Position numbers and translations under genes: made by a program. Shown here piece by piece: positions 23,641 to 34,432 of a DNA stretch of 64,000 bases. Source of the stretch: Camellia lanceoleosa (lineage: Eukaryota > Streptophyta > Magnoliopsida > Ericales > Theaceae); NCBI GenBank assembly GCA_025200525.1, contig CM045762.1, forward strand, positions 28,307,600-28,371,599. The letters are read 5' to 3'. Numbering within the stretch: position 1 is the stretch's first letter; every line of letters starts with the position of its first letter. The notes beneath the pieces were generated by a model. It worked only from the letters and a program-made list of their open reading frames with translations. It searched no databases and was not told where the DNA came from.

Positions 23641-24362
23641 ATTCCTCATGCAGTTTCTATAACAATCATAGTTATCCTCCACCGATAGCCCAAGACAGAT
23701 ATTTCTAAACAGATATACAATCATTGTAATAGATAATTCATCTAATTTTCCATAAGTGAGTGATTTAACATATCCAACTACACCCTTCATTCACACATCC
23801 TCCCAATTTTACATTTTTCATACCAATTTCATTATTTATACAAAATAATTAATTCAACATATTTAGGGCAATTTCCCTCTCTTTTCAAATATTACCCAAA
23901 GACCAAAATCAACAATTTCTAACACAATAAACTCTCATAATCAAACCCCACGGTCAATTATATAACACTACATAGGCAATCCCTCTTTTACATCTCACCT
24001 AAACCCTAGGTTTGTGTTCAAAATACTCCTAAAGTTCACCATTCACACATAACGACAAATAACTAGGTTAAAGATTATAACAATGTGTAGAATATACCTA
24101 CCTCAAACAGAGAAGACGAGCTAAGCAAGAGAGAAGCCTCAAAGATGCCGAAATCCAACTTCAATCTGTTCAAAATGATGATCTTAAGGAGCTCTACCTT
24201 TTTAATGAAGGCATAAGGGTGGATAGATCACTAGATCTAGGTGAAAATCCAGAAAGAAAGGGTATTTTAGAGACAGAGGGTCTCACTTTAGGGTTTTAAA
24301 AAGAATAGATCTGAAAAAGTGATGTAAAAGTGCTTTTTGCAATTTGATATACGCGCAGTCCA

Positions 24363-24621
24363 CTTAAGCAGAGAGTTTGACGCTCGAGCATCAGACACAA
24401 CATTTTGTTCCGCTCGAGCGCAAGAAGGGCCCGCTCAAGTATAGAATACACACATCCAGTAATTATGCAGACACAAACAACCCGCTCAAGTGCAAAGAAA
24501 GCCGCTGGCGCGTAGGAAACGCCGCTCGAGCATGAAAAACACTCCTCCAGTACTTTTGCAGACGCATCAAGTACTGAGAGTTTGTAACTCTCACTCGAGC
24601 GCGAGAAGGCCCGCTCTAGCG
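24363..24621. repeat. CGCTCGAGCG palindrome array 5 (in solo LTR)
   Basis: Four CTCGAG cores and several near matches. The companion motif CCAGTACTTTTGCAGAC lies at 24548 and a variant at 24449. In LTR orientation the array is 190-450 bp from the start. Confidence 0.85.
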
Positions 24622-24812
24622 AATGACCAAAATTCTGCACAACTAAGATTGGGAAAAATAAGCAACCAACATGTTCCAAACTCAATCACAACAACCCAAA
24701 GGCAATTTAAAGAGATACAAGGAAGAAAAGAGGTAAACAACAATATGGAAACATTAAACCCGAGTCTGAAATACAACAAATGACGAGTCAAAACCGGGAT
24801 CGCTATACTAGG

Positions 24813-25480
24813 TTTGGGAACAAAAATCCAAACTTTGTTACGTTCAAATTGACCTAATTCTTCATACATTGCATTAACCTAACTATTATCCAGTAAGGCC
24901 TCTTTTACATTCTTAAGTTGAATTGACGAAACAAAGCACATATGAGTCACCTCTGCCCGAATTTATTTTTGGGTTTGAAACACTACCAATCACCTATTGA
25001 ACCGGATGATTCAGTTTTACCCTTGCTGATGGTTTTAAAACTAGACTAGTAGTGACTTGATCATCGGAGGTGGTGTCTCTTTGTGCACTCTTTGAACTCG
25101 GACTTACCATAAAAGTTTGTGTTGGCTCACCTTCTTGGCATTGGCCCTGCACTTCTCCTTGACTTTGTGGTTCAATATCCAAGATTGGAGACTCACTAAC
25201 TTCTTCCTCATGTATAGCTGAAATAGGAGAACCTGTGTCATCTACAACCACATTGATCGATTCCATTAAAGATAAAGTACGCAGGTTATAGACACGAAAT
25301 GCTCTACTGGTGGTTGAATACCCTAGAAAAATACCTTCATCACTTTAAGAGTCAAATTTTCCCAAAGGCTCTCTTTCTTTGAAAATATAACATTTGCTCC
25401 CAAAAGTTTTGAAGTATTTTACATTAAGTTTCAACCCTTTACACAATTCATATGGAGTTTATAAAGTGCAGGACCTTAAA
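24813..25480 (-). pseudogene. Copia integrase C-terminus and start of reverse transcriptase, broken
   Basis: The open block 25266-24994 (MESINVVVDDTGSPIS...) is the variable acidic linker between integrase and reverse transcriptase. Upstream fragments read KGLKLNVKYFKTFGSKCYI and REPLGKFDS, the integrase C-terminal domain. The block 24869-24813 reads MYEELGQFERNKVWIFVPKP, the start of the reverse-transcriptase domain, and is cut by the solo LTR. Confidence 0.78.
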
Positions 25481-26060
25481 TACACATGATTCATAACATA
25501 AACAATAGTATTCAAGGATTCAGCCCAGAACTTTGGAGGAACTTTCTTTCTAAGGAGCATGACCCTAGCCATCTCTTGGACTACCCTGTTTTTCCTCTCA
25601 ACAACTCCATTTTGCTATGGAGTAATGGGTGCAGAAACCTCATGCTTAATTCCATGCATATCACAAAAATCCAAAAACGAGCTATTTTCAAATTCACGAC
25701 CATGTTCAGTTTGGATTCTTATGATACGCCTAATAAAAACACCTTGTTCATTTTGGATTTTAAGAACTAAGGACTGGAAAGCATCAAACGTATCAGATTT
25801 TTCTCTTAAAAGTTTAACCTATGAAAAACGAGTGTAATCATCAACAGTTAATAAAATGTATCTTTTACCTCCAATGCTTTTAGTGCAAGTGAGTCTCATA
25901 AGCTCCATATGAACAAGTTCAAGAGGTTGTTTGGTTGTTAAGCTGTTCACCTTTTTATGTGGGGCACAAGTTTGCTTTCCAAGTTGACATGGTCCACACA
26001 CATGGTTCACATTCTTACCCATTTTAGGTATTCATCTCACTAGCTCTTTGTTGGCTATCT
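25481..26060 (-). pseudogene. Copia integrase zinc finger and core, broken
   Basis: The block 26022-25819 contains CGPCQLGKQTCAPHK, the end of the zinc-binding domain, followed by PLELVHMELM and GGKRYILLTVDDYTRFS, which includes the first catalytic acidic position region of the copia integrase core. The rest, to about 25480, continues in other frames. Confidence 0.82.
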
Positions 26061-26282
26061 TAGTTAGGTCTTTGAAATTCATGTGACCTAATCTTTGATG
26101 TCACAGGTCAAGATTACTTATGATGGCTGAGTGGCAAGTGAGATCATTTATAGTAACAATCTCATAGCAGTTATCAGATGTGTGAACCCCATGTATAACA
26201 GTATTTCCCATCTTATCCAAAATTTCACATTTATTTTTTGAAAATAATACTTCATGGTGGGAATCACACATTTGACTGATGG

Positions 26283-26483
26283 TTAAAAGATTCGTTTTAA
26301 GGCCATCAACAAGGCATTTTCAAGCTTGGGAAGATCGGCCACACTTATAGAGCTCTTACCAATGACTCTAGAAGTGCCACCATCTCCAAAGGTAACAATT
26401 CCTCCTTCATATTTTTCAAGTGATGTGAAGTGGGATTTGTCACCAGATATGTGACGAGAGCACCCATTATCAAGATACCACAT
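26283..26483 (-). pseudogene. Copia aspartic protease, broken
   Basis: Reads MWYLDNGCSRHISGDKSHF, the copia retropepsin site. The catalytic triplet is DNG rather than DSG or DTG. GGIVTFGDGGTSRVIGKSSI follows as in related polyproteins. It ends at a frameshift toward the pre-integrase domain. Confidence 0.82.
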
Positions 26484-26499
26484 GTGTTAGTCACGTACT

Positions 26500-28562
26500 T
26501 TCAGTGCAGTGTGAACAACAAAACAAGTTATGTCACTGTTTCTCACCCATATCTTTTTGTTCTTAATAGAAGCAGGGCTGGCAGTCTTGATAAATGTCTT
26601 AGCATTGTGAACACCATCATGAATCTTGGTGTTCTACCTAGACATGTAAAGTTGTCTCCTAACCCATGAAGTGTTAGAATTTCTAATCTTTTGAGACACC
26701 TTACCAAACAACTCATAACAATAAGGGCGAATGTGGCCATACCTACCACAATGATGACAAACAAAAACAGGCTTTACCTCCCTTTTATTGATCTTACCCC
26801 CTGTAGGTTAATGAAGAAAGAAATCACCCTGGTGAACCTTCAGCTTTCCCTTTGCTTGAGTCTTGATGCCATGTGATGTCAAGGCTTGTCCCTTTTGAAA
26901 TGTTGCATCTCTATAACCTATCCCACTTTTGTCACAACTCATCTGTTGAGACCTGATGATGTCTTCTAGTGTCTTTGACCTTTTGTTTCACATATCAATC
27001 ATAGCTGTAGCATCTTTGAGTTCTTTCTCTTTCTGACCAACCAGCTCTTCCAAAGCAGCTTGTGACATCTCAAGGATTTCAATCTTCTCTTCATATGTGG
27101 CATAGATTTTCAGAAGTTCATTCATTTTGGTCTCACAAGATAGAAGTTTTCCACAGAGGTCTTGCCTGTCATTAGAGATCTTGATGACATCCTTTTTGCT
27201 GATGCAATCTTTCCCTTTAGCTTGACATTCTCACTTTCACATGCTTTGAGCTTGAAAGTAAGTTTGTCGTTGATCTTGGACAAGTTCAAAGATTCATTGT
27301 AAAGCTTTTCATAAGCTTGTTGTAGGTCATCACCATCAATCTTATCATTGTCTTCCGAGGTTTCATCATTTTCTTTTTGCTTCTCTTTCTCCTCGATCTT
27401 ATCCAATCGAGCAACTAAGGCATGAAGGTTGATGGATGGTTGTGAAGATGACTTTTCTCTTTTATGGATTTGACTAAGAATGTCCCATGCGTCTTTAGAC
27501 TTTGTACAGTAAGCAATCTGTTGTTGTTCTTCTTCTTCAAAAATTGCTTCATGGATGGTATTTAAAACTCTTTGATTGCTCAGATTGTCAGCACTTTTAA
27601 CATCCTTTTCAATTGTTCGCCACCCTTCAGGGTCATGAGCTCTAAGATACATCCTCATTCTAATTTTCCAGAATAAATAATTACTCCCATCAAAAGTAGG
27701 AGCACGGTGCAGACTCTGACCACGAACAAACTCAACTGGCTTTGGAGGTGGTTGAGTGAAGGTAGACCAGAATGTCATGTAGGTACTATCTTCGTCTTCA
27801 TCGGATTCAATTTCTTCAGGTTCTTGCTCTGACCCGCTTTCTTCATCCCAAGTCACTGTATAGACTTTCTTTCGGTTCTTTTTTGATGGACATTCAAGTG
27901 CAATATGTCCAAACCCTTGACATTCATAACACTTGACACCTTGCCCCCTTCACAATCTTCTTCTTCGTTTTTGGAGCAACTTTTGGTGGAAAAGTTTTAT
28001 ATTTATCGTTACCCTTATCTTTTGAAGTAGAGTCCTTGAAATTAGGCTTCTTTTTCTTTAAAAATTTTTTGAATTGTTTGGTAAACATTGCCGTCATTTC
28101 GGACTCTAGATGTCACTAAGTTTGGCATAAAAATCATCAAACATCTCATCATCACGCATAAAAAGAGTTTCTAAATAGGAGGTGAGACATTGAAGTTCTG
28201 ATCTTTTAACAGCGGTAGTACCCTTATAAATAGTTTCAAGAATGTCCCAAGCCTCTTTTGCTACCTCACACGTGCAACTACGATGAAACTCCTCTGGAGT
28301 GATGGAGCAAAAGAAGGAATTAAGAGGTTTACTATTCCAACTCGAGTTTTAATAATCAATTGCATCCTATCTATCGAGTGGTTTGGGGATATCAACACCA
28401 TCAATGGTAACAACAGGTTCACTCCAGACATAGATCACACAATGCCAAACTTTCTCATCAATAGATTTTAAAAACACCCTCATACGAGCTTTCTAATAAG
28501 AATAGTTTGTACCATCAAGTAATGGAGGTCTATGGGTCGAGTTACCTTCGCAAATTGAATCC
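26500..28562 (-). pseudogene. SIRE-like gag with duplicated head and two zinc knuckles, broken
   Basis: Starts at an ATG at 28562 (MDSICEGNSTHRPPLLDGTNY). A TAG replaces W in the next motif, and further stops follow. Zinc knuckle 1, CYECQGFGHIALEC, is at 27935-27890. The open block 27856-27122 then begins with an acidic stretch. From 27712 to 27470 it shows a second gag head (APTFDGSNYLFWKIRMRMYL ... KDAWDILSQI), followed by a lysine/glutamate-rich coiled coil. Zinc knuckle 2, CHHCGRYGHIRPYC, lies at about 26760-26715. Compared with usual SIRE gag, the segment between the first head and knuckle 1 is shortened. Confidence 0.8.
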
Positions 28563-28621
28563 ATATCACAAATCACACAAAATCACACTCCTATAGTTTT
28601 GACAAAAACAAAGAGTAACCT

Positions 28622-28633
28622 ACTCTAATACTA
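28622..28633 (-). other. Primer binding site of the SIRE-like element
   Basis: In element orientation TAGTATTAGAGT follows the 5' LTR. It is a 9-of-12 match to the tRNA-Met complement TGGTATCAGAGC. Confidence 0.6.
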
Positions 28634-28634
28634 A

Positions 28635-29542
28635 TTAAAAAACCTAAGTGATTCGTGATTCAGATCAGAATTAATTGCAACAATTCCCAAACAATTAAAA
28701 CTAACAATCTAAATCATCTAGCACATACGAAAGTGATTTAGATTGCTGCTTCAAAAATAATAAATCGACACAACCAATTTTTATGTAGAAAAATCACAAT
28801 TGGAGCACCTCCAATTACGATTAAAAAATCATGGGCGAAACGCCACTAATCAATCCACTATGAAAGAAAGAAAGAATACAAAATTACCAAACAAATTACC
28901 CAAACTCTGTTAATTTTTCGTCAACAATCTGTATCTCTTTTACCGCCGCCTTCGTCTTGGAATTGATCAGTTTGATGTTGAATCCACAACATCCATGTTG
29001 AATCAACGACCACGCACAGCTTCGAACTCCTTCGAATACTCCACACTTGAATCTCTGAAATCCACCGAAGAACAACTCTCTTGTATTAATAAAAACAAAC
29101 CGACAACCCTTTGATTTTAACTCTCTTGATCCATGAATAAACTCACAAAGAAATCAAAAGAAAACAGGGACAAAACCTCCAGAAGAAAACCCTAAAACCC
29201 CAAAAAAAATATCTGGAAGTCATACCCTAGAATTAGAGCAAACTGCAAATTTATAGCAATTGGATACGCGATCTCCGCCCGAGTGGAGGACTTACCGCTC
29301 AAGCAGTGACATTCAATCACGTGTTCCTAACCAGTGTCTACACTCGAGCGCTAGAAATTATGCTCAAGCGTAAAAACACACCTCCCAATATTTTTGCAGA
29401 TAAGCCAAACTACTGATAGTGTGAGATTTCCGCTCAAGTGCAGCTTTCCCCGCTCGAGCGAGAAAACCAAACAAGAAGGAAAAATTATAACTCGAGTAAC
29501 CCAAGTTTGTTCGTAGAATTGACAACAAGTACGGACCTAACA
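28635..29542 (-). mobile_element. 5' LTR of the SIRE-like element (908 bp)
   Basis: Collinear with 16665-17572 with differences that are mostly transitions. Its inner terminus has drifted (TTAAAAAACC where the sister LTR has TGAAAAACC). CTATA follows at 29543. Confidence 0.88.
29276..29496. repeat. CGCTCGAGCG palindrome array 6 (in copia 5' LTR)
   Basis: Three CTCGAG cores and decayed copies at the positions of array 3. The companion motif appears as CCCAATATTTTTGCAGA. Confidence 0.8.
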
Positions 29543-29827
29543 CTATATAAAGGAGTCTTGTATACATTGTTACATAATTATTATTCAACACAACATTCAA
29601 TATAATATTCTCATTCTCTCTCTTACATATTGTAACATGATATCAAAATTAGGTTAAGTACCTAGTAATTTCGCTTCACTGACGAGCAGCAACCTTGCCT
29701 TGGCCGCCCGTCAGACATTAACCTATTTTGCTGCCATATTTTCCTTTCAGTATCATTTCGTAGTGATCTCCTCCTTTCTCTGTTGGTTTATTCCTACCCC
29801 AAATATCCCTATCATATTTTTTTTCTT

Positions 29828-29837
29828 TTTTTACTTG

Positions 29838-29871
<34 letters not shown>
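29828..29871. repeat. Poly-T run
   Basis: Over 30 consecutive T inside the interior of the small LTR element. Confidence 0.9.
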
Positions 29872-29872
<1 letters not shown>

Positions 29873-30000
29873 TGCTTTTGCTCCACTCTGTCTTTTCGTC
29901 TACTTCAACCTCAAATAGGTTTCCATCTTCAAACCTATTTGAGTTTGAGGGAGGCTATTATATCTATATCATAGTGAGCATGGTTATACACCAAGCAAAT

Positions 30001-30215
30001 CACCTAAGTCGCCTCCTCTGGCGCACAACCTAAGCCGCCCCCTAGCGTACAACCTAAGTTGTCTTCTTGGCACACCACTTAAGACACCCCCCTAGCGCAC
30101 AACCCAAGCCACCTCTTCTAGCGTACCATCCAAGCCGTCCCTTGGCGCACTACCTAAGCCACCCTTCTTGGTGCACAATCTCATAAGTCGTCTCCTGGCG
30201 CACAACTTCATCTGT
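30001..30215. repeat. About 30-bp tandem repeats in the small LTR element
   Basis: Seven or so units of the form TAAGCCGCCCCCTAGCGCACAACC, each 28-32 bp and diverged. They are GC-rich against the AT-rich background. A second, longer repeat (about 58 bp, CCTACAATGGTC...AAACTGTCTCTCGACATTAGCTCC) follows at 30285-30435 and resumes at 31423. Confidence 0.75.
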
Positions 30216-30435
30216 TGCCATCACCGTTCAGCACTACATCATCAATTACGTGTGTGCCACGTTTGTTGGTTCAACATCATATTCTCCTATAATGGTTCAG
30301 CATGAAACTGTCTCGACATTGATTCCGGTCAGTTCCTACAATAGGCTAGCATGACCTTAAACTGTCTCTCGACATTAGCTTTGTTAGCTCCAACCCTGCT
30401 CCTACAATGGTCAAACATAACCATAAACTGTGACC

Positions 30436-31400
30436 GTTTAGTGTAACTGTTAAAATAGATTATAGATTATAACTTAACAGATTATAGATTATAACTTTAA
30501 TCAGAAGCTATTAATCTGTTTAGTATAGCTGTTGGATTATAGATTTAAGTTGATGAATAGTGTTTGTTAAATAAGCTGTGAAGTAACTTTTTACTATGTA
30601 AATGTCTTTTTTACCCTTGTTAGTTGTAAATTGAATTTATCTAGATTTTTTGCTATTAATTACATATTAAGATATCGTTCCAACACCAAATTAACATAAT
30701 CCTATTATTTTTGGATAATAATAACAATGAAATAAATATTACACAAAAATAAATTTATTATAAAACAAAAAAAAACTACCCAGAATTTACAATCAAATGC
30801 TAATGGCCCACAAAAGTGCAAATATACACTTCAGGTTTGGAATTTGGGTAATTTTCTCATCATTTTTTTAACTCCTATAACCAAAGCATCATCATTTCCA
30901 ACACCCATAAAATATATATATATATATTAAACTCCTGCGCCCGCCTCCTTGAACTCTAAAAGTAGCTAAATTGACATGTAGAAAACTATTAAATTGAGTA
31001 AACAATTGAAAAGTAGCTAACAAGAGCTTCACGTCCCCGGGAGTGAACCAGCGCCGGGAGTGAACCAGAGTCGCAAGTATGCTGTTGTGCGTTGCTGCTT
31101 GCTGCTGTCTCTTGCCAAAGAGAAAGATTAGGGTAAAAAAATATATATATATATATATATAAGTGATACAAGAGTAAATATTTCAAAACACTAAGGACAT
31201 TTAAGTAAAAGTACCCTCCGCATTCTGAAGCAGCTTCACCCAGCTTTTGAAATTCAACATTTTTTACCTTCCGTATAAGCTGTAGAAGTTAAAGCAGAAG
31301 CTGATTAAAGTCTGCCAAACAGTTTGAATCTGCTTTTTTTTAAGCTAAAAGCTAGAAGTTGGGTAAAAAATGCTTGAACAAACACCACCACTATATTCCA
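30436..31400. mobile_element. AT-rich insert within the 58-bp repeat tract, probably a MITE-like element
   Basis: The 58-bp repeat is interrupted after AAACTGT near 30435 and resumes near 31400 at TATATTCCAG. The insert has GTTTAGT(A/G)TAACTGTT-like motifs at its left and GCTTGAACAAACACC at its right. AGCTGATTAAAG and AAACAGTTTGAATCTGC inside it recall hAT-type short elements. I could not define terminal repeats or a target duplication, and no protein is visible. Confidence 0.35.
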
Positions 31401-31607
31401 GTATAAGCTCTGTTAGCTTCGCCTTGTTCCAACAATAAACTATCTCCCGACATTAGCTCCAGCCTTTGATTTATCTTAAGTGTCCTTGCACTTCCGTTCG
31501 GACTTTACAATCTATTTGCCTGTTATTTTATTTTTTTTAAGTTTTATTTCATATTTTTGTTTCTCTCTCCAAACTCAAGTTGGTATCCCTACTTGAGTTT
31601 TAGGGGG

Positions 31608-31812
31608 TGTTAAATATACTAACTATATTTAATAGTAACTATATATTTTATTTATCATACATACCAAATTATATTCATTACTATACTTAAAATTATCATA
31701 TTTAGGTTTCTCTCCTCCTATATAAAGAAGTCTTGTATAAATTGTTACATAATTATTATTCAACATGACATTCAATATAATATTTTTCTTCTCTCTCTTA
31801 GATATTGTAACA
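31608..31812 (+). mobile_element. Right LTR of the small LTR element (205 bp)
   Basis: TGTTAAATATAC...TATTGTAACA, with a possible TATA box (TCCTATATAAAG) at about 31720. It matches the left LTR halves at 16578-16664 and 29548-29637. Confidence 0.82.
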
Positions 31813-32417
31813 CTTAATTTACTTACAATAACATATATAATATGTCAATTTTTAATTTGTTATAAACTTAGCCATGAATAATTTTAATTATTTATCATGT
31901 CATTGTAAATTGCTAGACAAAAAATAAAGTGCTCTTAGATGAAGAAAAAAAAAAAACTTTTTTTGAATTCCCAAAACTCCCTCACATATCACATGGCAAA
32001 AAGGAAAGGTGTTCTACACAACAAGACTCAATAATAATGGCCATCCCATTATTTTCAAAAAAATTAAATAAAATAATAATGAACAATTAAAACATTTGTA
32101 ATTGCATTAATAATTTGTGCGTCCTACAAAATGGACAAAGTCTTCTGAATTCTGACAGGAAAACGTTCAAATACACTCAACTGGATACAAACTGCTCCAG
32201 AAGATGAATATGAAAGGCTCTGGATTGCCTTCCAGCCTATCACAAATTTATAATTTGAATTATTTATTTCATATATTTTTTTATGTATATTATTTATAAA
32301 AAAAAAATTACATTAATTCAATATTTATAATATGTTTAATTTATCGTATTTTTTTTAAAATATATATATATATGTATATGATATATTTTTAAAATAATTT
32401 GGCTTATCTGCAGTCAA
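31813..32417. other. AT-rich non-coding stretch
   Basis: I see no gene or classifiable repeat here, apart from A/T runs. Confidence 0.5.
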
Positions 32418-32665
32418 AAGTTCAACTAGACCAAACAATTGAGATCTCTTACAAGTTATCAAACAGAGATTTTTTTACTAATAGGAGTTCATGAAAATTT
32501 TTAACTGGATCACGAGTTAAAATAATGGGACAAGACATTTCATAAACTCTTACTCATGATCCAATTGAATCTTTTCATAAATTATTACCGGTAAGAGACC
32601 TCCATTTAATGATTTTTACCAATAATAAAACTCAATTATTTGATTCAGTTGAAATTTCAACTAGA
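32418..32665. repeat. Fold-back element with about 100-bp imperfect arms
   Basis: TTCAACTAGACCAAACAATTGAG from 32422 pairs imperfectly with the stretch ending CTCAATTATTTGATTCAGTTGAA near 32655 (arms named by position only where longer). Inner parts pair as GGATCACGAGTT at about 32507 with ACTCATGATCC at about 32552. This is the structure of a short inverted-repeat element (MITE). No target duplication was found. Confidence 0.5.
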
Positions 32666-33659
32666 GACAGGTGAGATAAGTTGAATAATTAGATCAATCT
32701 ATCATAATTTGTTTAATTTATCATATTTTTTTCCAAAAAAAATTAAAAATAAACTTATTGTTTATTTTTTAAGAAATAAATACAATAAATTAAATAAATT
32801 ACAATTGTTAAATCAATCTAATTTTAAATAATATATAAATAATCATATAAAATAAATAATTTAAATTATTATAACGAGATTCTTGGTGATAATCATGGAC
32901 CTGAACTAAGAATGGCAATTTGAAACCGACCCAATGGGGACCCACTCCCCGACCCTAGAAAAATACCTCTGACGAGGCGGGGATGGTATTCGAAAATCAA
33001 TCCCCAACCAATTTCAGACCGGGGACGGTGATAAGTGTTCAAGCACCAACCCCTGCCCGGCTCGGCCCAGCCCAGCTTCGAACTTGTCCTCGGCCCAGTT
33101 TGTCCCCGAAGTAAAATTACTATTTTACCCCTCTCTATATATATGTGTGTATCGGTTAGGGTTCACACTCACAGAACACAAACACATCGTATGTCTCTCT
33201 CTCTCTTCCTTCTACTCTCCATCTCACTCTCTCTCTCTTCTTTCCGCAATGAACGACACAGTCACCGCCGTCGCCTTTTCCTTCGCACCACCTCTACTAT
33301 TTCTCACTCTCTTTCTTCTCTCCGCAGCGACGCCATCTCGTTCTTTGACCAGTAGCAACGGCGATGAAGACGAATCTGAGTTGGACTGGCCGGATCAGAA
33401 TTGGACTTGCCTAGATCTGAACTTGAACTTGACCATCATCACCGATGTTTCTTTCTCCCTCTCTCTATGTTCCTCTCTGTTTCTCTATCTTCATATCTAT
33501 GTTGAACAGATTTTTTTTTTTAATTTTGTTTTTGTTTTTCTATTTTCTGTGTTTGAACAAATCACAAAAATCTCACTGTCTCTTTCATCTCTCTCAAATC
33601 TATTTGATGATTTTGTTAATGATGTTGATCTGTTGATGATTTTGGTAAAAGCCGTCTGT

Positions 33660-33702
33660 TTTGTTTTTGGTTTTGGTTTTGGTTTTGGTTTTGGTTTTGG
33701 TT
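33660..33702. repeat. (TTTTGG)n microsatellite
   Basis: Seven TTTTGG-type units in the interior of the hAT-like element. Confidence 0.9.
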
Positions 33703-33847
33703 TTTTATTTTTTGGGCCGAGGAATTTTTAGAGTCCAGAAACCTGATTCCTGTTAAAGGGCGGGAACGAGAACGGTGCTAGGTTCCTCGTCGGGGATAGG
33801 GGCCGAGGACGGAGAAATTTTCACCATCAAAAATCGAGAATAAAGAG

Positions 33848-34388
33848 TGTGTGAGTGATTTTCCGATCACACTGTCCACCTTAGTAATTCAGCTGTAGAA
33901 CACAGGCAGAATAGATGGCACCCTGCTGTCCTGCACAAAAAGAGAAGACTCCGGCGGTAGTTCTTCCACCCGGGGGCACTCCGACAATCAAGTCAATATA
34001 TCTCTCAAAGATAATCAATAGTGCTAAAAACAATGCTCAAAGTATCAATTGCGTACCTTAGACCCACGGGGGTGCCTCTCTTTTATAGTTCACTCAATCC
34101 TAATCCCACTAGAAGCCTGACTTCTATGGACTCCAATTCAGTACTTACTTTGGATTTCTGAAGAGATAAGGATAAACTCCCTAAGAGTATTATCCTTATC
34201 CATCATGAAGTCTTTCTTCATCCTAGGACTCTTGTCCCTTCTCCGCTTATCTCGGATTCCGGTATTCTCGCAAATAATCTCGGCAACTCCGAGATCACCT
34301 CGGCATAACTACCACGACACGTGGCACCTCGGCTGACACGTCAGCGTCACCTTGCCACATATTGATACTCAGAAAATATATCCCCACA
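33848..34388 (-). mobile_element. Solo LTR (541 bp) in the hAT-like element
   Basis: In minus orientation it starts TGTGGGGATATATTTTC at 34388 and ends at 33848 in ...ACACA. AAGAG and GAGAG flank it (4 of 5). Read on the minus strand, AACTATAAAAGAGAGG at about 34080 is a good TATA box. Segments such as CTCCGACAATCAAGTCA on the plus strand are typical of plant LTRs. Both hAT halves resume directly outside it. Confidence 0.62.
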
Positions 34389-34432
34389 GAGAGTGTAATC
34401 CCTTACTCCGCCGCGACCCGTTGCCATACCTA

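Larger units (their letters stand above)
22359..24807 (-). mobile_element. Solo LTR (2,449 bp) inserted in copia reverse transcriptase
   Basis: Flanked by a perfect duplication CTAGG (22354-22358 and 24808-24812). Removing it rejoins VWIFVPKP with RDMNVIGTKW of the copia reverse transcriptase. In its own likely orientation it starts TATAGCGATCCCGGTTTTGAC at 24807 and ends GGGGGCGTTACA at 22359. The same family recurs at 35717-37038 and 53128-55196. No internal coding region is present, so it is best explained as a solo LTR left by LTR-LTR recombination. The 2-2.4 kb size and the final GGCGTTACA or GGCATGACA resemble the gypsy LTRs here. Confidence 0.85.
16665..29542 (-). mobile_element. SIRE-like Ty1/copia retrotransposon with 5-bp target duplication
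   Basis: LTRs at 16665-17572 and 28635-29542 begin TG...(plus sense) and end CCTAACA. CTATA at 16660-16664 and 29543-29547 is a perfect target-site duplication, which fixes both ends. In element order: 5' LTR, primer site, gag, protease, integrase, reverse transcriptase, RNase H, an extra ORF in the position of the SIRE env-like gene, polypurine tract, 3' LTR. Removing the 2,449-bp solo LTR at 22359-24807 and one CTAGG copy leaves about 10.4 kb, a usual size for SIRE/Maximus. Coding regions carry many stops and frameshifts. Confidence 0.9.
16578..31812 (+). mobile_element. Small non-autonomous LTR element (TRIM/LARD-like), split by copia insertion
   Basis: The right LTR is 31608-31812 (205 bp, TGTTAAATATAC...ATATTGTAACA). 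The left LTR is split: 16578-16664 continues at 29548-29637, after removing the copia element and its CTATA duplication. The first 28 bp of the left LTR are missing. TGATATCAAAA at 29638 is a degraded tRNA-Met primer site, and GTTTTAGGGGG before 31608 is the polypurine tract. The roughly 2-kb interior (29649-31597) has no gag or pol, only tandem repeats and an AT-rich insert, so mobility would need proteins from other elements. Confidence 0.78.
32907..34432. mobile_element. Non-autonomous hAT-like element, split by a solo LTR
   Basis: The ends are TAAGAATGGCAA at 32907 and TTGCCATACCTA ending at 34432, an inverted TARGNATGGCAA. The flanking octamers ACCTGAAC (32899-32906) and ACCTAAAC (34433-34440) match at 7 of 8, the target-duplication length of hAT elements. 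The ends are GC-rich with GGGGACCC/CCCCGACC runs. The interior has a CT-rich leader-like segment and a low-complexity reading frame (33084-33731) that I do not consider a gene. A solo LTR is nested at 33848-34388. Confidence 0.68.

Noticed and set aside
33084..33731. 215-codon open frame
   Set aside because: Low-complexity translation of a CT-rich leader and a (TTTTGG)n run inside a hAT-like element. No family resemblance and no conserved domain seen.
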